A DNA stretch of 64,000 nucleotides, taken from Oceanospirillaceae bacterium (GTDB lineage: Bacteria; Pseudomonadota; Gammaproteobacteria; Pseudomonadales; Balneatricaceae). The stretch lies in assembly GCA_013215375.1 (NCBI GenBank), contig JABSRB010000022.1:20892-84891 (forward strand), given 5' to 3'. The notes under the pieces were generated by a model. It saw only the letters and a list, made by a program, of their open reading frames with translations, did no database searches and was not told the DNA's origin. How positions within the stretch are numbered: the stretch's first letter is position 1; the number at the start of each line of letters is the position of its first letter. Positions 54,345 through 62,608 of the stretch are shown here, piece by piece. Both the position numbers and the translations under genes were made by a program.

Positions 54345-54983
54345 ATGAATAGTCGCGCAGTTATAAAAAACAGCCAGGCGCAGGCGGTGATCATCTGCTG
54401 CTCTGCGCTGCTACGTGAAATTGTGCAGTTGAGTAAAGCCAATGGCTGGAGCCATTTAGATGTGCAGTGCATTAGTGCCCAGTTGCATAACTACCCAGAC
54501 CAGATCACCCAAGCTGTCAAAACATTGATCGATGTTGCAAAAGCCAAGCATCAGCAAGTATTTGTCGCCTATGCCGATTGTGGTACTGGCGGTTTATTAG
54601 ATGCAATGTTAGAGCGCGAGCAAGTAGAGCGAATTCCCGGAGCGCACTGCTACGAGTTTTATGCGGGATCGCAGCGTTTTAACGCATTTACAGAGGCGGA
54701 GCTCGGTACTTTCTACCTCACTGATTTTTTGGTGCGACATTTTGACCGCTTAGTGATTAGAGGGCTGGGGTTAGATAAAAAGCCTGAACTGGAACCGCTC
54801 TATTTTGGCAACTACAAAAAATTATTATATATCGCACAAACGCAAAATACGCAGCTACAACAACAAGCTAAACAAGCTGCGCAGCGCTTAAAGTTAGATT
54901 ATCAATATCACTATGGCGGTAACGGAGAATTAGGCACCTCACTGCGCGCATTCAACCATAAAATAGCCGTGCAGAATATTTAG
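54345..54983 (+). CDS. DUF1638 protein
   Basis: 212 residues from the ATG at 54345; the frame opens 28 codons earlier but overlaps the corrinoid gene. Recognisable: IICCSALLREI, VAYADCGTGGLLDAML, ERIPGAHCYEFYAG. DUF1638 proteins recur beside corrinoid methyltransferases and have conserved cysteines, so a helper role (corrinoid loading, activation or reduction) is likely, but no function is proven. It sits 17 bp after the corrinoid gene and 18 bp before the MetV-like gene. Confidence 0.82.
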   Translation: MNSRAVIKNSQAQAVIICCSALLREIVQLSKANGWSHLDVQCISAQLHNYPDQITQAVKTLIDVAKAKHQQVFVAYADCGTGGLLDAMLEREQVERIPGAHCYEFYAGSQRFNAFTEAELGTFYLTDFLVRHFDRLVIRGLGLDKKPELEPLYFGNYKKLLYIAQTQNTQLQQQAKQAAQRLKLDYQYHYGGNGELGTSLRAFNHKIAVQNI

Positions 54984-55001
54984 GTTCAAGGAGAGTTGAC
55001 T

Positions 55002-55472
55002 ATGTACAAAGTGCGACGCTGGGCAGTGCGCCATTCTCATTTTTTTGAAACATTTTATAACGTCTTTGAGAAGGCTTTAGTCAAGCTACACCCGCTGCTG
55101 CTAAAAATTGGCTATGCACGTTTGGATAAACCGGTGGCAAAGCTGGAGCAGCTCTGTAAGGGCTTGTTGTTTGATTGCAAAATGTGCGGGCAGTGTGCGC
55201 TCAGTGATACGGGCATGTCCTGTTCGATGAATTGTCCTAAAAATTTACGTAATGGCCCCTGTGGTGGTGTGCGTCAAAATGGTAATTGTGAAGTGAAGCC
55301 ATTAATGCGCTGTGTGTGGATGGATGCTTGGCAGGGGAGCCAGACAATGGCAGCCAGTGATAGAATTTTTGCGGTGCAATTGCCGGTTAATCATGCGCTA
55401 CAGGGCAGTTCTGCATGGCTTAGAAAAGTACGCGATGTGGTGCAGCAGCAGCATGAGCCTACCCCTAAATGA
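55002..55472 (+). CDS. metV: MetV-like zinc/iron-sulfur protein (MTHFR C-terminal family)
   Basis: 156 residues from the ATG at 55002, with AAGGAGAG six bases before. The central cysteine-rich motif CKMCGQCALSDTGMSC ... CPKNLRNGPCGG is that of MetV and of the PF12225 domain. In acetogens MetV pairs with MetF to form methylene-THF reductase. It lies directly before the metF-like gene with ATGA overlap, so the two should be cotranslated. Its electron partner (RnfC2 in acetogens) is absent here. Confidence 0.85.
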   Translation: MYKVRRWAVRHSHFFETFYNVFEKALVKLHPLLLKIGYARLDKPVAKLEQLCKGLLFDCKMCGQCALSDTGMSCSMNCPKNLRNGPCGGVRQNGNCEVKPLMRCVWMDAWQGSQTMAASDRIFAVQLPVNHALQGSSAWLRKVRDVVQQQHEPTPK

Positions 55473-56476
55473 TCTTTCATGATGAGCCCATTCCCGGCGA
55501 AATGTTACCTGTATTAGCGGGTCACTCTTCTGCAGGGCGATTAGAGCGGGTATTACGGGCCGGGCATTTTGCAGTGACCTCTGAGCTGTCGCCACCGGAT
55601 TCTGCCGATCCACAAGAAGTGTATGTGCGAGCGCGAGTATTCGACGGTTTTGTCGATGGCATGAACGCCACCGATGGCTCTGGTGCTAACTGCCATATGT
55701 CCAGTGTTGGCATGTGCGCACTGTTAACACGTATTGGTTATGCTCCTATTATGCAGATTTCCTGTCGCGATAAAAATCGTATCGCCATCCAAGGCGATGT
55801 ATTAGGGGGTGCGGCAATGGGTGTCAGCAACATGCTGTGCCTCACTGGAGACGGTGTGCAGGCGGGCGATCATCCGGAGGCAAAGCCGGTGTTTGACCTC
55901 GATTGTATGTCGCTGCTGGAAACGATTAGAAACATGCGTGATAAAGGCGAATTTTTATCCGGGCGTAGTATTAGCTCTCCCCCTAAGGTGTTTCTTGGTG
56001 CCGCCTCTAATCCCTTTGCGCCACCTTATGATTTTAGGCCGCATCGTCTGGCTAAAAAAATAGCCGCAGGGGCGCAGTTTATCCAGAGTAATTATTGTTT
56101 TGATGTGCCGCGGTTTAAAGAATTTATGGCGCGCTCTAGGGATTTAGGGCTGCTGGAAAAAGTCTTTATATTACCGGGAGTAGGCCCAATGGCCTCGGCT
56201 AAAACCGCTAATTGGATTCGTAACAATGTGCCGGGTATTCATATTCCCGATTCGGTTATTAGCCGTATAGGGGGCGCTAAAGACCAAAAGCGCGAGGGGC
56301 AGAACCTTTGTGTGGAGCTTATTCAAGAGCTCAGTGAGATAGAGGGGGTTAGCGGAATTCATGTGATGGCCTATCGCCAAGAAGAGGCGGTGGCCGACAT
56401 CATCAAACGCTCAGGGGTATTACAAGGGCGCACCCCTTGGTACCCCGGACGCGATCTTAAGCTTGCAGGAGAGTAA
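55469..56476 (+). CDS. metF: Methylenetetrahydrofolate reductase (MetF-like)
   Basis: 335 residues. TIM-barrel FAD/FMN enzyme: FAVTSELSPPDSADP, NATDGSGANCHMSS and LTGDGVQAGDHP are the folate and flavin regions. It interconverts 5-methyl-THF and 5,10-methylene-THF. In this cluster oxidation of methyl-THF is the expected direction, with MetV. It starts inside the metV-like stop (ATGA) and ends 6 bp before the methyltransferase gene. Divergent from the usual biosynthetic MetF in its C-terminus. Confidence 0.9.
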   Translation: MIFHDEPIPGEMLPVLAGHSSAGRLERVLRAGHFAVTSELSPPDSADPQEVYVRARVFDGFVDGMNATDGSGANCHMSSVGMCALLTRIGYAPIMQISCRDKNRIAIQGDVLGGAAMGVSNMLCLTGDGVQAGDHPEAKPVFDLDCMSLLETIRNMRDKGEFLSGRSISSPPKVFLGAASNPFAPPYDFRPHRLAKKIAAGAQFIQSNYCFDVPRFKEFMARSRDLGLLEKVFILPGVGPMASAKTANWIRNNVPGIHIPDSVISRIGGAKDQKREGQNLCVELIQELSEIEGVSGIHVMAYRQEEAVADIIKRSGVLQGRTPWYPGRDLKLAGE

Positions 56477-56482
56477 AGCGAA

Positions 56483-57376
56483 ATGACAGATACAGTACTT
56501 AGCTCAGCTACTAGAGAGACCGTTATTGGTTTTGATCGCCCCTTTGTCATCATAGGCGAGCGCATCAACCCTACCGGGCGCAAGTTGTTAGCTGCAGAGA
56601 TGAAAGTGGGTGACTACTCCCGAGTAAAAGCAGATGCACTGGCACAAATAGCGGCAGGTGCGCACATTTTAGATGTTAACGCCGGTATTCCACTGGCAGA
56701 TGAGCCGAGAATATTGGCAGAGGTGATCCAGCTGATACAGTCGATCACCGATATTCCACTGTGTATCGACTCATCTATCGTCGAAGCGCTAGAGGCGGGT
56801 TTATCGGTGTACAAAGGCAAAGCGCTGGTTAACTCGGTAACCGGTGAAGACGAGCAAATGGAGCGGGTACTGCCATTAGTTAAAAAATACGGCGCGGCAG
56901 TGGTGGCCATTTCCAATGATGAAACGGGTATTTCACAAGACCCTGATGTGCGATTTGAGGTGGCTAAAAAAATCGTTGAGCGCGCTTCAGATTACGGCAT
57001 ACCTGCCTGTGATGTAGTGGTTGATCCGCTGGTCATGCCGATAGGGGCGATTAATAACTCTGGCATCCAAGTGATGAAACTAGTGCACCGCTTACGCACT
57101 GAGCTAAAAGTAAATACCACTTGTGGCGCATCCAACATAAGCTTTGGTATCCCCAATCGCGATGGCTTTAATGCGGCCTTTTTGAGCATGGCGATTGCAT
57201 CGGGCATGACCTCGGCAATTACCAATCCACTGCATCAAGAAGTGATTGCCGCCACTTTAGGCGCGGATGTGATGATGGGTCGCGATCCTGATTGCGCCGC
57301 TTGGATCAAACGTTTTAGAGACCCGCTTGCCGTGGGAGAAGGGGCACGCCGCGGGAGTCGTAGACGCCGTGCTTAA
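56483..57376 (+). CDS. Methyl-THF:corrinoid protein methyltransferase (DHPS-like, MtgA/AcsE type)
   Basis: 297 residues. Pterin-binding barrel: VIIGERINPTGRKLL at the start, ILDVNAGIP, CIDSS and NTTCGASNISFGIPNRD. It moves a methyl between the corrinoid protein and THF. The last residues GARRGSRRRRA form an Arg-rich tail beyond the barrel. SD GGAG before the ATG at 56483. The stop overlaps the next gene. Confidence 0.93.
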   Translation: MTDTVLSSATRETVIGFDRPFVIIGERINPTGRKLLAAEMKVGDYSRVKADALAQIAAGAHILDVNAGIPLADEPRILAEVIQLIQSITDIPLCIDSSIVEALEAGLSVYKGKALVNSVTGEDEQMERVLPLVKKYGAAVVAISNDETGISQDPDVRFEVAKKIVERASDYGIPACDVVVDPLVMPIGAINNSGIQVMKLVHRLRTELKVNTTCGASNISFGIPNRDGFNAAFLSMAIASGMTSAITNPLHQEVIAATLGADVMMGRDPDCAAWIKRFRDPLAVGEGARRGSRRRRA

Positions 57377-59444
57377 TCCCCAAAGTTTAGTGTCAAAAAA
57401 CACCGCTGCTGTGGTTTTTACCCCCAGCGGTCTGCGCGGTGAGTTTGCCTTGGGCACCCCAGTATTACAAGCGGCGCAGCTTTTAGGAGTTGATTTAGAA
57501 TCCAGCTGCGGCGGACGTGGTATTTGCAGTCGCTGTATAGTGACGCCCAGCATGGGTGAATTCCCCAAGCATCATATTCATTCGCGTAGCGAAAATTTAT
57601 CGCCCCCCTCTAGCATCGAGCAAGCCAATAAAAAACTGGATTTAAGCCTAGGGCAGCGCTTGAGTTGCTCTAGCCTAATCCAGGGTGATTTAGTCATTGA
57701 TGTGCCAGTGAGCTCGCAATTGCATAAACAACACATCGCCAAGGAGGCCACCCCTCTTGAGATGGTGATTGATCCCAATGTAAAGTTGACTACATTGTGT
57801 TTGGCAGAACCTGATATAGAAGATCCCAGTTCGGATCTACGCAAAATACAAGATCAATTAAGCGCTGAACATGCTGTCACTGTTAGTTATTGCGAGCTAT
57901 CGGTGATACAGCAACTACAACCGGCGTTAATTAAAGGCAAACGGCAAATAACAGTGGCGCTGTACTTAGACCAAGTACTCGCCAATCAGCCTCAGAGCGC
58001 GCAAATTATTGGTATTTGGCCCGGGGTTAAAATGGGTTTGTACGGCTTGGCAATAGATTTGGGCTCTACCACTATTGCGGCACATCTCTGTGAGTTAAGT
58101 AGCGGTAAGGTGGTGGCAAGTTGCGCGAAGATGAACCCGCAAATACGTTTTGGCGAAGATCTAATGAGTCGGGTATCCTACGTGATGATGAACCCCGGTG
58201 GCGATAGCCAAATGTGCCAAGTGGTACGCGAAGCTATCGCGACGCTGGCCACAGAGGCGGCGAAAAAAGCCAAAATTGACCGCGCTGATATCATCGATAT
58301 GACCTTGGTTTGCAACCCCATCATGCACCATCTATTACTGGGGATAGATCCTACGCCCTTAGGTACAGCACCCTTTGCCTTAGCCACCGATTTAGCTTTG
58401 AACTTAAAGAGCGCCGAGTTAGATATTACGCTGCACCCTAACGCTAGAGTGTTTATCTTGCCTTGCCTGGCAGGTCACATAGGGGCAGATACTGCCGGGA
58501 TGATTTTGGCCCAGCGCCCTGATCAAAACGAAGAAGTAACCTTGCTGGTGGATATAGGCACCAACGCAGAGATAGTACTAGGCAATAAACAGCGCTTGCT
58601 CGCGGCATCCAGCCCAACTGGCCCCGCCTTTGAAGGGGCGCAAATCAGTGGAGGACAGCGCGCTGGTGTTGGTGCGATAGAGCGGGTACGCATCGATGTA
58701 AATACTTTAGAGCCTAGATTTAAAGTGATAGGTTGCGAGTTTTGGTCTGATGATGCCGAGTTTGCCAAGGCCAGTAAACGCATTAATATCAGCGGAATCT
58801 GTGGTTCGGGGATTATTGAAATAATTGGTGAGTTATTTTTAGCCGGAGTAATTAATGCCGATGGTGTGATCGAGGCACAAAAAGCGCAGATTAGCCCAAG
58901 GGTAGTTGCGCAGGGGCGCACTTTTAGCTATTTGTTACTCGATGGCCCTAAGCCATTGATGATTACGCAAAATGATGTGCGCGCTATACAGCTGGCAAAA
59001 GCGGCGCTGTATGCGGGCATTCGATTATTAATGGATCATATGCAAGTGACTAAGCTGGGGCGCATCTCCTTAGCGGGGGGCTTTGGCAGTCATATCGATG
59101 TGAAATATGCGATGTTACTGGGCTTGATCCCCGACTGCGATTTAGACTTAGTTGCGCCCGTTGGTAATGCCGCGGGAACGGGAGCGCGCATTGCGCTATT
59201 AAATCGCCATAAAAGAGCGAAAATAAGCACCTTGCTGCGACAAGTTGAAAAAATAGAAACGGCCACTCAAGCTAAGTTTCAAGATCATTTTGTGGCGGCT
59301 ATGGCGCTACCACATTTAACCGATGAGTTTGCAGAGCTGGGTAAAGTGATGCAGCTGCCTGTACGTGCACCTGTAACGACCAGCTCCCGCGGTGCAAGGG
59401 GAGCAAGTAGAAGGCGGGCACGCAATAATAAAGCTCCTAGTTAG
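57369..59444 (+). CDS. RACo-type reductive activator of corrinoid proteins (2Fe-2S / ASKHA, DUF4445)
   Basis: About 691 residues from a GTG at 57369 (8-bp overlap with the previous stop). The open frame begins at TTG 57327; GTG 57390 is another candidate. An N-terminal 2Fe-2S ferredoxin has SSCGGRGICSRC plus a later Cys (LSCSS). An ASKHA ATPase follows (YGLAIDLGSTTIAAHL; LVDIGTNAEIVLG; ISLAGGFGSH). It uses ATP to re-reduce Co(II) to Co(I) after accidental oxidation, essential in air. The C-terminus SSRGARGASRRRARNNK is Arg-rich. Its end overlaps the convergent regulator by 8 bp. Confidence 0.92.
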   Translation: MLNPQSLVSKNTAAVVFTPSGLRGEFALGTPVLQAAQLLGVDLESSCGGRGICSRCIVTPSMGEFPKHHIHSRSENLSPPSSIEQANKKLDLSLGQRLSCSSLIQGDLVIDVPVSSQLHKQHIAKEATPLEMVIDPNVKLTTLCLAEPDIEDPSSDLRKIQDQLSAEHAVTVSYCELSVIQQLQPALIKGKRQITVALYLDQVLANQPQSAQIIGIWPGVKMGLYGLAIDLGSTTIAAHLCELSSGKVVASCAKMNPQIRFGEDLMSRVSYVMMNPGGDSQMCQVVREAIATLATEAAKKAKIDRADIIDMTLVCNPIMHHLLLGIDPTPLGTAPFALATDLALNLKSAELDITLHPNARVFILPCLAGHIGADTAGMILAQRPDQNEEVTLLVDIGTNAEIVLGNKQRLLAASSPTGPAFEGAQISGGQRAGVGAIERVRIDVNTLEPRFKVIGCEFWSDDAEFAKASKRINISGICGSGIIEIIGELFLAGVINADGVIEAQKAQISPRVVAQGRTFSYLLLDGPKPLMITQNDVRAIQLAKAALYAGIRLLMDHMQVTKLGRISLAGGFGSHIDVKYAMLLGLIPDCDLDLVAPVGNAAGTGARIALLNRHKRAKISTLLRQVEKIETATQAKFQDHFVAAMALPHLTDEFAELGKVMQLPVRAPVTTSSRGARGASRRRARNNKAPS

Positions 59445-60399
59445 GTGCTTTATGTTGGCGCTCTTGACGCGGTGGAATACCAAAAAAGTCGCGATAACAT
59501 TTACTAAAGTGTGGGGCAGAAACAAAGCCGCAAGCTAGTGATACATCAATCACTGACTTGCTGGTTTGCAATAATAGACGTCTGGCGCAGTGCAGACGTA
59601 AATCCATATAGTAGCGTGTCGGTACTGAACTCAAATACTTTTGGAACAAACGCTCTAATTGGCGTCTAGATACCCCGACAAAAGCGGCGAGTTCATCAAT
59701 ACTCATCGGCTCTTCAATATTCGCTTCCATTAAAGTAATCGCTTCAATCAGCTTGGGCTGGCTAGCCCCTAGATGCTGTTGCAATGGGGTGCGCTGACGA
59801 TCGTGCCTACCGCGGATTCTATCGCATATAAATTGCTCAGAGATATTAGCCGATAACATGCCGCCGTTAGTGTCGGTGATGATTTTCAGCATCATATCTA
59901 AAGGGGCATTACCACCGGCACAGGTATAGCGGTCGCGATCAATTTCATACAGCTCATCGCTGACATTAAGTTTTGGGAACTCCTCGCGCATACTGGTTAA
60001 ATTTTCCCAGTGGATGGTGCAGTGATAGCCATCGAGTAGACCTGCGCGAGCTAATAAATAAGCTCCGGTACAAAGCCCACCGAGTTTGATTTTTCTGCGA
60101 TCAAAAGCATGCAACGCCGACTGCAATTTTTTATTGTAAACCTGGTCGACATCCATGCCGGCACAGATAAAGAGGATGTCTAAATTTTTTACGCTATCGA
60201 CACTGTCACCGGGGGCCATCATCAGCCCATTACTGGCACAGACACTTTGCCCATCTAAGGTGAGCACCGGCCATTCATAAAGGGTTTGTTGCGAGAGGCG
60301 ATTAGCCATTCTCAAAGGTTCAATCGCAGAGCTCATTGCGATCATGGAATATTTATCGACCAGCAAGAAGCCGATTCTGATGGGGGCATCTATTGTCAT
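59437..60399 (-). CDS. GlxA-family AraC regulator (GbdR-like)
   Basis: 320 residues. A DJ-1/GATase1-like N-terminal domain (about 8-180; GFLLVDKYSMIAMSSAIEPL, GLCTGAYLLARAGLL) is followed by an AraC helix-turn-helix pair (about 220-315; MSIDELAAFVGVSRRQLERLF). GbdR of Pseudomonas, which responds to glycine betaine and dimethylglycine, has this plan. It faces the C1 operon and precedes the MttB gene, so it is a good candidate for controlling both. Ligand unproven. Confidence 0.9.
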   Translation of the reverse strand: MTIDAPIRIGFLLVDKYSMIAMSSAIEPLRMANRLSQQTLYEWPVLTLDGQSVCASNGLMMAPGDSVDSVKNLDILFICAGMDVDQVYNKKLQSALHAFDRRKIKLGGLCTGAYLLARAGLLDGYHCTIHWENLTSMREEFPKLNVSDELYEIDRDRYTCAGGNAPLDMMLKIITDTNGGMLSANISEQFICDRIRGRHDRQRTPLQQHLGASQPKLIEAITLMEANIEEPMSIDELAAFVGVSRRQLERLFQKYLSSVPTRYYMDLRLHCARRLLLQTSKSVIDVSLACGFVSAPHFSKCYRDFFGIPPRQERQHKAPN

Positions 60400-60447
60400 A
60401 TTTTACTCAAAACTACCTTGTCAGAGGTTTTATATTTTTATAATTCT

Positions 60448-60690
60448 TATGGAGCCTGTCGGGCTTGACCGATCGTTGCGAGAGTTAGTAAATTCGAGAC
60501 CGATTTTCTGTTCTTTTGCGGCGAATAGCGGGCTATTTTATACAAATCTGACAGGATCATATTTGCGCGGCTTTAGCTGCTCGTAGAGTGAAATACAGGA
60601 TGCATTTCATACACAGAGCACAGGAAAAATGGCCAAATGTTGGTTTTCGCAGTAGATCAGTGTTTAGTCTGAAAGTCTCTTAGACAAAGT
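60448..60690 (+). repeat. Degenerate family B-like sequence
   Basis: TATGGAGCCTGTCGGGCTTG and GCGAATAGCGGGCTATTTT resemble the family B terminus and core; TTTTCGCAGTAGATCAGTG at about 60637 resembles its right part. It is longer and more diverged than other copies. The 60400-60824 gap holds no coding sequence that I can see. Confidence 0.45.
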
Positions 60691-60824
60691 ACCACAGTTG
60701 TATAAAAAATCGATCTTTTTGTGAGGTATTTTAAGCCGCTTTTAAGTGCGCTAAAAGTAGGCAGCCCCTAAGAGTTTAGAGGCTGCATTGGAGGTCGCTA
60801 AAAATGATAAATAGCGGTGTTTGC

Positions 60825-62399
60825 TTAAGAGATATTTGAGTCAGGGAAAGACCCTTTGCGCTCATTCATGTATTCGATTAGCGCATTATCAATGACGGGG
60901 TCCAGCGGAGGTGCTTGATAGTTTTGCAGCATTTTTTTCCACAGTGCATTGGCGCGCTGCTCATGGGTTAAACTGCCATCGGCCTCCCATTGCTCAAAAC
61001 TGTTATTGTCAGCTAATGGGGAGCGATAAAACGCCGATTTGAAATTTGCCTTGGTGTGGGCGCAGCCTAAGAAATGATTACCCGGGCCTACTTCTGCAAT
61101 AGCATCCATCGCCTGACCGTTTTCAGACAGATCGACACCTTTTAACAAAGTGGCCATCATGCCGGCTAAATCTGTATCCATGACAAATTTTTCATAGCCC
61201 ATCACGAGTCCTCCCTCCTGCCAGCCCGCAGTGTGCAAGGCGAAATTAACCCCCGCCAATGCAGTGGGCAATAAAGTATTGGCCGCTTCACTGGCCGCTT
61301 GCGCATCGGGAAGTTTTGCGCCACAGAAGCCGCCGCCGGATCTAAACGGCACTTTTAAACGCCGTGCTAATGCCGCCATAATATACAGTACCAGTGCTGG
61401 CTCTGGCGTGCCAAAGGTCGGTGCACCTGATTGCATCGAAATAGAGCTGGCAAAGCTGCCCATCACCACAGGAGCGCCGGGATTGACTAGTTGCACAAAC
61501 GCCAGACCTGCTAAGGCTTCCGCTAGAGATTGCGCGGCAGTACCGGCGACTGTTACCGGTGACATAGCGCCGGCTAAAATAAAGGGGGTAATGATGCAGG
61601 CTTGGTTATTACGTGCATAAACCTTAGCGGCACCGAGCATCGTATCGTCAAAGGTCATGGGCGAGTTGGCGTTAATCAAACTGATCAAGAAGGTGTTAGG
61701 TTTGCCAGTCTCGGCGTTGAGGTAATTATCGGCGAACAATATTTTGCACATATCTACCGAATCTTGAGCGCGTTCAGGGGCAGTGACTGAACCCATAAAA
61801 GGCTTGTCTGAATACTTGATATGCGTGTAGAGCATGTCGAAGTGGCGTTTGTTGACCGGTAGATCAACAGGCTCGCAAATGGTACCGCCAGAGTGATGCA
61901 AGCTTGGAGACATATAGGCGAGCTTGACGAAGTTTTGAAAATCTTCAATGGTAGCGTAGCGGCGTCCTTTATCCATATCATAGACAAAAGGGCTGCCGTA
62001 TGCGGGGGCAAACACGGTGTGTTTGCCACCGATTTCAATATTGCGCTCGGGGTTGCGTGCGTGCTGAGTAAATTGTGCCGGGGCTGAATCCATAATCAGT
62101 TTTCGACATAAACCGCGTGGAAACTTAACCAGCTGGCCCTGCACATCCGCACCGGCATCGCGCCATAGCTGCAGCGCCTCTTCATCGTCTCTAAATTCAA
62201 TGCCCACTTCGGCCAATATAGTATCGGCATTTTTTTCAATCAGCACTAGACCGTCTTCATCTAGCACTTCGTAGTAGGGAATGTTACGGGTGAGATAGGG
62301 AATAATGGGGTCGACATTCGCCGCTTCTTTAGCTTGGCGACCAGCGCGGCCACCTCTGCCACGACGGGCTCTTTTTGGGGTAGTAGAATCACTCATCAT
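60825..62399 (-). CDS. MttB-family methyltransferase without pyrrolysine (MtgB-like; quaternary amine demethylation)
   Basis: 524 residues from the ATG at 62399 (SD GGAG); ATG 62396 is one codon on. An Arg/Gly-rich N-terminus (KRARRGRGGRAGRQAK) precedes the TIM barrel. Stretches such as GGKHTVFAPAYGSPFVYDMD, NSPMTFDDTMLGAAKVYARN and GAPVVMGSFASSISMQSGAP are typical of trimethylamine methyltransferase family proteins. The frame contains no in-frame amber codon, so it belongs to the non-Pyl branch, where the characterised Desulfitobacterium MtgB demethylates glycine betaine. It should transfer a methyl to the 53626 corrinoid protein. Substrate is inferred. Confidence 0.9.
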   Translation of the reverse strand: MMSDSTTPKRARRGRGGRAGRQAKEAANVDPIIPYLTRNIPYYEVLDEDGLVLIEKNADTILAEVGIEFRDDEEALQLWRDAGADVQGQLVKFPRGLCRKLIMDSAPAQFTQHARNPERNIEIGGKHTVFAPAYGSPFVYDMDKGRRYATIEDFQNFVKLAYMSPSLHHSGGTICEPVDLPVNKRHFDMLYTHIKYSDKPFMGSVTAPERAQDSVDMCKILFADNYLNAETGKPNTFLISLINANSPMTFDDTMLGAAKVYARNNQACIITPFILAGAMSPVTVAGTAAQSLAEALAGLAFVQLVNPGAPVVMGSFASSISMQSGAPTFGTPEPALVLYIMAALARRLKVPFRSGGGFCGAKLPDAQAASEAANTLLPTALAGVNFALHTAGWQEGGLVMGYEKFVMDTDLAGMMATLLKGVDLSENGQAMDAIAEVGPGNHFLGCAHTKANFKSAFYRSPLADNNSFEQWEADGSLTHEQRANALWKKMLQNYQAPPLDPVIDNALIEYMNERKGSFPDSNIS

Positions 62400-62608
62400 G
62401 CACACTCCATAGCTGAGAAGAAGAATATCAGCACAGGCGGCCGACTATTCATTGATCACTAGAGTATGGTGGTGCAAACGGTTAATAACTGATCTGTGAG
62501 CGACACTGAACTGTTTGGGCGCGTCAAAAGAGTAGGAGCGAGCAGGGGATAAAACAGTGGAAACATGCTATTGCGCTACTGGGTTAATAGCGCAACAACA
62601 GCTATGAT

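Noticed and set aside
60825..62399. Pyrrolysine-containing MttB (true trimethylamine methyltransferase)
   Set aside because: The frame is open over 524 codons at normal family length with no internal TAG, and no pyl genes lie in the window.
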